DNA of 8,023 nucleotides, taken from the NCBI GenBank assembly GCA_047619485.1, contig JBLHKE010000344.1, forward strand, positions 1-8,023, given 5' to 3'. Every line of letters starts with the position of its first letter. Position 1 is the stretch's first letter. Below, piece by piece: positions 1 to 5,026 of the stretch. A program made the position numbers and the translations under genes. The notes beneath the pieces are model-generated. The model was not told where the DNA came from, made no database searches, and worked only from the letters and a program-made list of their open reading frames with translations. The stretch comes from JBLHKE01 sp047619485 (GTDB lineage: Bacteria > Verrucomicrobiota > Verrucomicrobiia > Verrucomicrobiales > DEV007).

Positions 1-21
1 TGCGATACTTTGCACCGATCT

Positions 22-2640
22 ATGCGCGCTATCCAATACGCCGCCGCCGCGCTCTTGCTTCTGGTCACCTGCCGGGCGGAGGAGCAGGCGCGGGCTGGGC
101 TCGACTGGTGGGCATTCCAGCAGGTCGTGCGCCCGGACGTCCCGAAAACCACAGGGCCGTCAGCCAACCCGATTGACGCCTTCGTTCGTGCCCAGCTGGC
201 GCAGCATTCGATGACGCCCGCACCGGCAGCAGCCCGGCGAACCCTCATCCGCCGCCTACACTTTGACCTTACTGGATTGCCACCGACATTCGATGAGATC
301 GAGGCCTTCGTTGCTTCAAATGATCCGAAGGCCTCCGAGAATTTGATCGATCAGCTGCTCGCATCGCCACACTTCGGCGAGCGCTGGGCGCGGCACTGGC
401 TCGATGTCGTCCGCTACGCCGAGACCAACGGCTACGAACGCGACGCCGTGAAACCGAACATCTGGAAATACCGCGATTGGGTGATCGATGCTTTCAATTC
501 TGACATGCCCTATGATCGGTTCGTGCGCGAACAGCTCGCAGGCGACGAAATTCCAGATCGCAGCGAATCGTCAGTCATCGCCACCGGCATGCTGCGCGCC
601 GGGACCTGGAACGACGAGCCCAATGACCCGCACGAATACAAATACGAACGCCTCGAGGACATGGTCGATGTCGTCTCCACCGCATTCCTCGGGGTCACCG
701 CAAAATGTGCACGCTGTCATGATCACAAATTCGACCCGATCCCGCAGCGCGACTACTACCGCCTGGCGGCGGCGTTCTGGCCAGGTGCGATCGAACCGAG
801 AGACGGTGCGTTGATGGGCGGTCCCAAGCCGGACGAACTCGGCCACAAAGATGTCTTCGGCTGGACCGATCTGCGCCGTGATCCGCCGCCATTTCACCTG
901 TTGATCAATGGCGACCCACAGCGCGAGGGCGACGTCGTCGAACCGGGCCACCTCTCGCTGGCACCAGCGTTGGATCATCCATTAGCCACCCCGCCGGACG
1001 GATCTCGCTCGACGCTACGCCGATTGCAGCTGGCGCAATTTATCGGGCACCGCCGCAACCCGCTCGCGGCGCGCGTGATGGTCAATCGGATCTGGCAACA
1101 TCTGATCGGCAAGGGGATCGTCCGCACGCCGAACAATTTCGGATTCAAATCGGCCCCGCCGACGCACCCGCAGCTGCTCGACTGGCTCGCGGCCGACTTC
1201 ATGGATAGCGGCTGGACGATCAAGCGCCTGATCAGGCAGATCGTCCTCTCTGCGACCTACCAACAAGCATCCGTCCACCCGCGCGAGGATGCGTTCGCCC
1301 AAAAAGATTCAGGCAACCACCTTCTCTGGCGGATGGATCGCCGGCGCGCCGATGCAGAAGCCTTGCGCGATGCCCTGCTGCACACCTCCGGAGAAATCAA
1401 TCTGCGCAGGGGCGGCCCCAGCTTCTATCCGGTGATGGCGCCAGAAGTGCTCGAGGGCTTCTCGCGCAAGAGCAGCGCCTGGACGACCTCGCCTGAGGAA
1501 GAACGCCTGCGCCGTAGCGTCTACATGGTCTCGAAACGCCATCTCTTACTGCCAATCATGACCGCGTTTGATTTTCCCAACAGCGAGAAGCCGTGCGGCA
1601 AACGCGACGTGACAACGGTCGTCCCGCAGAGCCTCGCGATGCTCAACAACCACTTCGTCCACGCGCGCAGCGACCGGCTCGCGGGACTCGCGAGCGAGCA
1701 GTCCGACAGTGCCGAAGGCGCGATCCGCTTCGCCTGGCGCAAAGCGCTCGGTCGCGATCCGACGGAGGCGGAGCTGGCGAGCGCCTTCGCCCACTACGAA
1801 CAGCAGCGCGATCATTTCCGACCAGCTACTGTCGAGAGCAGGCCCGCAGCACCTGCACCAACGATTTCGAAACAGAAACTGGTGCTGCGCCTCAGCGCAT
1901 CCGACGGCATCACCCTCGATGGCGACGGCAGAATTGCCAGTTGGAGCGATCGCTCCGGCCAAGAGCATCACGCCTCCCAGCCCGACGCCAAGCGCAGACC
2001 AAGCCTCAGTCGGGACGCCATCAACGGTGAACCGGCGCTGCGCTTCAGCGGCAATAGCGAGTTCCTGCATCTCGCCGGCAGCGTCGTCCGCTCGCAAACC
2101 TGCACGATCATCGCCGTCGCGAGCGATCGATCAAATGGCGCAACCCATCGGGAGATATTTTCGAACTGGGACGGTGCCGCTGGCAACTCGGTGAATTCAC
2201 TCTTTCTCGGCCTCACCGGCAAGGGAGCCGTGCGCTTCTCAGACAACTTCCTCAGTGGACAGAAACTTGAACCCACGTCACAGCCGTTCCTGCTAGTGGC
2301 AACCAACGGCTCCGTCGGCGCGAACATTTTCCACAACGGCGTCCAGATCGCCACCCGTCCAAATCCTCTCACGACACGCAGGCTCGACACGCCATTCGTC
2401 ATCGGCCAGCAGGGAAACATCCAGGGCGAATACTGGAACGGGGACATCGCCGAGTTACTAGTCTACGAGCGCCAACTCGACGATCGGGATCTCGCGTCCA
2501 TAAGTGTGGCACTTGCGCAGAAGTATGCGATCCCGCTCGAGCCCGGAGCCGCCCAGGCGAGCCGCAATCCGGAAATGTTAGCGCTCGCGTCGGTCTGCCA
2601 CGTGCTACTCAATTCGAACGAATTTCTCTATGTCGACTGA
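22..2640 (+). CDS. Exported PSCyt2 (DUF1549) / PSD1 (DUF1553) protein with inserted LamG-like domain
   Basis: Predicted envelope or periplasmic protein of the planctomycete/verrucomicrobial PSCyt2-PSD1 family; the biochemical role is unproven. I start at the ATG at 22 (872 aa) because it begins a clean signal peptide (residues 1-19, hydrophobic AAAALLLLV, then CRA/EE). A TTG at 10 is in frame, and the frame is open to the window edge, so an upstream start cannot be excluded. Domains: WWAFQQVVRP motif at about 29; PSCyt2 about 49-255, with TGLPPT, ERWARHWLD, and a CARCH motif (C229, C232, H233) followed by DHKFDPIPQRDYY; PSD1 about 333-605 (NPLAARVMVNRIWQHLIGKG); LamG/concanavalin-like fold about 620-840; then the usual PSD1 tail, CHVLLNSNEFLYVD, at the C-terminus. 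The N-terminal PSCyt1 cytochrome-like domain of many relatives is absent. No clear Shine-Dalgarno is seen. The family call is confident; substrate and reaction are unknown. Confidence 0.93.
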   Translation: MRAIQYAAAALLLLVTCRAEEQARAGLDWWAFQQVVRPDVPKTTGPSANPIDAFVRAQLAQHSMTPAPAAARRTLIRRLHFDLTGLPPTFDEIEAFVASNDPKASENLIDQLLASPHFGERWARHWLDVVRYAETNGYERDAVKPNIWKYRDWVIDAFNSDMPYDRFVREQLAGDEIPDRSESSVIATGMLRAGTWNDEPNDPHEYKYERLEDMVDVVSTAFLGVTAKCARCHDHKFDPIPQRDYYRLAAAFWPGAIEPRDGALMGGPKPDELGHKDVFGWTDLRRDPPPFHLLINGDPQREGDVVEPGHLSLAPALDHPLATPPDGSRSTLRRLQLAQFIGHRRNPLAARVMVNRIWQHLIGKGIVRTPNNFGFKSAPPTHPQLLDWLAADFMDSGWTIKRLIRQIVLSATYQQASVHPREDAFAQKDSGNHLLWRMDRRRADAEALRDALLHTSGEINLRRGGPSFYPVMAPEVLEGFSRKSSAWTTSPEEERLRRSVYMVSKRHLLLPIMTAFDFPNSEKPCGKRDVTTVVPQSLAMLNNHFVHARSDRLAGLASEQSDSAEGAIRFAWRKALGRDPTEAELASAFAHYEQQRDHFRPATVESRPAAPAPTISKQKLVLRLSASDGITLDGDGRIASWSDRSGQEHHASQPDAKRRPSLSRDAINGEPALRFSGNSEFLHLAGSVVRSQTCTIIAVASDRSNGATHREIFSNWDGAAGNSVNSLFLGLTGKGAVRFSDNFLSGQKLEPTSQPFLLVATNGSVGANIFHNGVQIATRPNPLTTRRLDTPFVIGQQGNIQGEYWNGDIAELLVYERQLDDRDLASISVALAQKYAIPLEPGAAQASRNPEMLALASVCHVLLNSNEFLYVD

Positions 2641-4084
2641 TCAGAAATCACGGCGCGGTTTCCCCTGTGGCGTCACGCGTCGGGAATTCGCATGGGAGAT
2701 GGGCGGGGGCTTCACCGGCCTGGCCTTGACCTCTCTGCTCGCCGGCAGCGGCTTCTTTGCCCGACACGGATACGCCGACCCGCTCGCGCCAAAACCTGCG
2801 CACTTCGGGTCGAAGGCGAAGAGCTGCATCTTCCTGATGATGAACGGCGGCCCCAGCCAAGTCGACACGTTCGACTACAAACCCGAACTGCGCAAACATG
2901 CCGGCAAACAGCTGCCACCGGACAAGAAATTCATCAACTCCGGTGGCCGCAAAGTCGGCTTCCTCACCCCGAACTGGCGCGAATTTCGCCCCGGCGGCCG
3001 CAGCGGGCTGTTGATTTCCGACTACTTCCCGAAACTCCGCGACCACGCCGACAAGCTCGCAGTGATCCGCTCGTGCCACGCCGATAGCCACGCCCACGGC
3101 TCGGCGCTCGTCCAGATGAACACCGGGATGCCGCTCATCGGCCGGCCGTCGCTCGGATCGTGGGTCGCCTACGGACTCGGTAGCGAAAACCACAGCCTGC
3201 CCGCACATGTGGTGATGTTAGACAAACGCGGTGGCCCCATCAGCGGCCAGCCGAACTGGTCGAGCGGCTTCATGCCAGCGACCTTCCAAGGCACCCTGTT
3301 CCGCCCGGTCGGCAACCCGGTCCTCGATCTCAACGGCTCGGTGCACCTGGACCGCAAGGCACAACGCAACCAGCTCGATTTTCTCGAGGAACTCAACCAA
3401 GTGCACCTCGATTCGAGACCCGGCGGGCAAGAGCTGGCCGCTCGGATGCAGAGCTACGAACTCGCCTACCGCATGCAAGCCGAAGCACCAGAGGCCGTCG
3501 ATCTATCGAAGGAATCGCGGCGCACCATCGATGCCTACGGGGTCGGCAAACAACCGACCGACGAGTTCGGGCGCAACTGCCTAGTCGCGCGGCGGCTGGT
3601 TGAGCGCGGCGTGCGCTTCATCCAACTCTATTCTGGCGGCGGGCACCTCGAAGAAACTTGGGACGCCCACGAATCGATCGAAAAGAACCACGGACGCCAC
3701 GCAGCAGAGGTCGACCAGCCGATCGCCGCCCTCCTCCAGGATCTCGAACAGCGCGGCATGCTCGACGAGACGCTCGTCGTCTGGGGCGGCGAGTTCGGGC
3801 GGATGCCCTTCAGCGAAGGCAAGGACGCACCCGGCCGAAATCACAACCCGCTCGGATTCAGCATGTGGATGGCCGGCGGCGGCATCAAGGGTGGCACCGC
3901 CTACGGGGAAACCGACGAGTTCGGATTCGAAGCAGCCAGAGATCGCGTCCACGTCCACGATATCCACGCGACGATTCTGCACCTGTTAGGCATCGACCAC
4001 GAGCTGCTCACCTATTTCCATCAGGGCCGCAATGAGAGCCTCACGGATGTCCACGGCAACGTCGTGCACGACATCATCGCCTGA
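2630..4084 (+). CDS. DUF1501 family protein (alkaline phosphatase/sulfatase-like fold), Tat-type leader
   Basis: A 484-residue DUF1501 protein, near full family length. The N-terminus has a twin-arginine leader: TRREFAWE (R17, R18), then a hydrophobic stretch ending near the ARHGYA site around residue 50, so export is probably by the Tat pathway, possibly as a folded metalloprotein. Family landmarks: MMNGGPSQVDTFD at 70-82, HGSALVQMNTG at about 160, WGGEFGRMPF from W385, NHNP at 404-407, HVHDIHATILHLLG from 441, and the typical ending LTDVHGNVVHDIIA. D79, D82, H405, H443, D444 and H446 are plausible metal or phosphate-site residues by analogy with the alkaline phosphatase superfamily; that assignment is inference. 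No sulfatase C-x-P-x-R formylglycine motif is present. The ATG lies inside the last codons of the PSD1 gene (11-nt overlap, no evident Shine-Dalgarno), so translation is probably coupled. The pair is a recurrent neighbourhood linked to polysaccharide use. Confidence 0.93.
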   Translation: MSTDQKSRRGFPCGVTRREFAWEMGGGFTGLALTSLLAGSGFFARHGYADPLAPKPAHFGSKAKSCIFLMMNGGPSQVDTFDYKPELRKHAGKQLPPDKKFINSGGRKVGFLTPNWREFRPGGRSGLLISDYFPKLRDHADKLAVIRSCHADSHAHGSALVQMNTGMPLIGRPSLGSWVAYGLGSENHSLPAHVVMLDKRGGPISGQPNWSSGFMPATFQGTLFRPVGNPVLDLNGSVHLDRKAQRNQLDFLEELNQVHLDSRPGGQELAARMQSYELAYRMQAEAPEAVDLSKESRRTIDAYGVGKQPTDEFGRNCLVARRLVERGVRFIQLYSGGGHLEETWDAHESIEKNHGRHAAEVDQPIAALLQDLEQRGMLDETLVVWGGEFGRMPFSEGKDAPGRNHNPLGFSMWMAGGGIKGGTAYGETDEFGFEAARDRVHVHDIHATILHLLGIDHELLTYFHQGRNESLTDVHGNVVHDIIA

Positions 4085-4089
4085 TCCAG

Positions 4090-4115
4090 AACCCGTAGTA
4101 TCCGGAAACTCGAAT
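4090..4115 (+). repeat. IS terminal inverted repeat, distal (right) end
   Basis: On the plus strand this end begins AACCCGTAGTATCCGGAAAC and pairs with 4941-4966 (23/26). It starts 5 nt after the DUF1501 stop and ends 10 nt from the stop of the transposase remnant. That tight packing supports it as the true end of the element. Confidence 0.9.
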
Positions 4116-4125
4116 CGTCCAGTTT

Positions 4126-4846
4126 TCATGCGGCATCCCGGTAGTAGTAGCGCAGCAGTCCTCCGAGCCTTCGCCGACATTGCACCTCACCCGCGCCGTC
4201 CGAACTGAAGTCCGGCTCGATGATCTCGTTTCCCAGACCCTGGTGGTTCCGCTCTCTGTGGTAGTGCTCGCAGAACTGGTCGACCGCCCGCCTCAACGAT
4301 CCCTCCCCTATCAGTATCATCCGCTCCAAACACTCCGCCTTGATCGATCGAACGAACCTTTCCGCGAATGCATTCAAATTGGGAGAGCGTGGCGGCAAGC
4401 GTACCGAGTTCACTCCGGCACTTTCGAGGATCGAAAGGAACTCGCGGGTGAACAGCGTCGATCGGTCATGGATGAGGTACCCGCATCCAATGAGGAATCC
4501 GCTTGAGCAGTCGGTCAGGTTCCGCCCGACCTGCTTCATCCACTCCCCATCGGGCTCGGGGACGATCCCGGCGATGCTCACCTTCCGGGTCGATAGCCGG
4601 ATCACGAACAGGACGTGGTAGCGGGGTGAGCAGACCAACGATCGCCTTCAGCCGCCCATAGCGGATCAGTTTGGCCTTGCCCGCCAGGCGTCTCCTCTGC
4701 TCATCTGTGAATTTCGGCCGTCGGCTACCCTGCTGCTGCTTCAGTATCCTGACCTCCTCCTGCAGGTATTCGATCATGTGCTGCTGCTGGTGCTGGTGGT
4801 TCATCCAGCCCGCCAGCGACACCAGGATCAGTTTGAATGCGTCCAT
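4126..4846 (-). pseudogene. Transposase with rve/DDE integrase core, internal deletion plus frame change
   Basis: Two pieces of one transposase in different frames. The N-terminal piece starts at the ATG at 4846 (AGGA Shine-Dalgarno at 4855-4858): about 75 residues with a coiled-coil-like MIEYLQEEVRILKQQQ and then FTDEQRRRLAGKAK...LLTP. At about 4622 the homology jumps frame directly to YHVLFVIRLSTRKV, the middle of the catalytic core, and continues to the stop at 4126. The C-terminal piece keeps the second catalytic Asp (LIHDRSTLF) and the Glu (NLNAFAERF), 34 residues apart, plus HYHRERNHQGLGNEIIEP and the terminal RRLGGLLRYYYRDAA. The segment that normally lies between (helix-turn-helix, WHRKL region, and the first catalytic Asp in a TDFF-like motif) is gone. 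The original frame runs on as nonsense to 4466. It cannot encode an active transposase. Family knowledge of the missing segment is from memory. Confidence 0.88.
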
Positions 4847-4854
4847 CGTGCCAT

Positions 4855-4858
4855 TCCT
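4855..4858 (-). promoter_or_regulatory. Shine-Dalgarno-like site of the transposase remnant
   Basis: AGGA on the minus strand, 8 nt before the ATG at 4846. It supports that ATG as the original transposase start. The host-type genes in this window lack a comparable site. Confidence 0.45.
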
Positions 4859-4940
4859 GCATTATTCAGACCCGTAAAGCGAACCGAATCGGAGACACTG
4901 GTCCATCTCTAACGAGCTGATCCTCAGACGAACCCGGTGT

Positions 4941-4966
4941 AATCGAATTTCCGGACACTACGGGTT
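4941..4966 (-). repeat. IS terminal inverted repeat, transposase-proximal (left) end
   Basis: Read on the minus strand, this end begins AACCCGTAGTGTCCGGAAAT. It matches the opposite end at 23 of 26 positions, with mismatches at positions 11, 20 and 25. It lies 94 nt upstream of the transposase ATG. Matching stops at the outer edge, as expected for an element terminus. Confidence 0.9.
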
Positions 4967-5007
4967 ACGATGCTGTTGACCTTACGCCATAACTGATCAG
5001 TAATTGA

Positions 5008-5026
5008 GGCTCAGTCTTTCCGAGCC
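5008..5026 (-). terminator. Possible weak terminator hairpin after the large secreted-protein gene
   Basis: On the minus strand GGCTC pairs with GAGCC across a 9-nt loop directly after the stop codon (TAG at 5027-5029), extendable by one outer G-T pair. No proper U-tract follows, so it is at best a weak or factor-assisted terminator. This is the only dyad I noticed between the IS and the convergent gene. Confidence 0.25.

Larger units (their letters stand above)
4090..4966 (-). mobile_element. Degenerate insertion sequence, internally deleted (IS3/IS481-like DDE integrase type)
   Basis: An 877-bp element bounded by 26-bp inverted repeats (4090-4115 and 4941-4966, 23/26 matching) and carrying a broken rve-type transposase on the minus strand. 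I recall relatives of this transposase as roughly 340-380 aa, which would give an element near 1.2-1.3 kb, so about 0.35-0.45 kb seems to be missing from the middle. The left end is 5 nt after the DUF1501 stop codon, so the element sits exactly in the gap between two convergent genes without disrupting either. I see no convincing target-site duplication: the flanks read 'gatccag' on the left and 'acgatgc' on the right. The assignment to the IS3/IS481-like superfamily comes from the D-34-E spacing and HDR..F and ERNHQGL motifs; the exact family is unsettled. Confidence 0.88.

Noticed and set aside
22..85. Lipoprotein signal (LVTC lipobox) in the PSD1 leader
   Set aside because: Thr before the Cys is a poor lipobox residue, and a signal peptidase I site (CRA/EE) fits at least as well, so I did not call a lipoprotein.
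1546..2447. Long minus-strand open frames inside the PSD1 gene
   Set aside because: GC-rich shadow frames without domain features. The plus-strand frame has continuous family homology.
2630..4084. DUF1501 protein as a true formylglycine sulfatase
   Set aside because: No C-x-P-x-R active-site motif is visible; only the general alkaline-phosphatase-like landmarks of DUF1501 are present.
4180..4621. Plus-strand open frames within the IS
   Set aside because: They are antisense to the transposase remnant, whose minus-strand translation gives clear integrase motifs.
4931..4966. Target-site duplication flanking the IS
   Set aside because: Flanking bases on the two sides (gatccag and acgatgc) do not match at any sensible length next to the repeat ends.
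4992..5001. 10-bp palindrome ACTGATCAGT between the IS and the secreted-protein gene
   Set aside because: It lacks a loop and a T-tract, and is short and isolated, so I would not call it a terminator or an operator.
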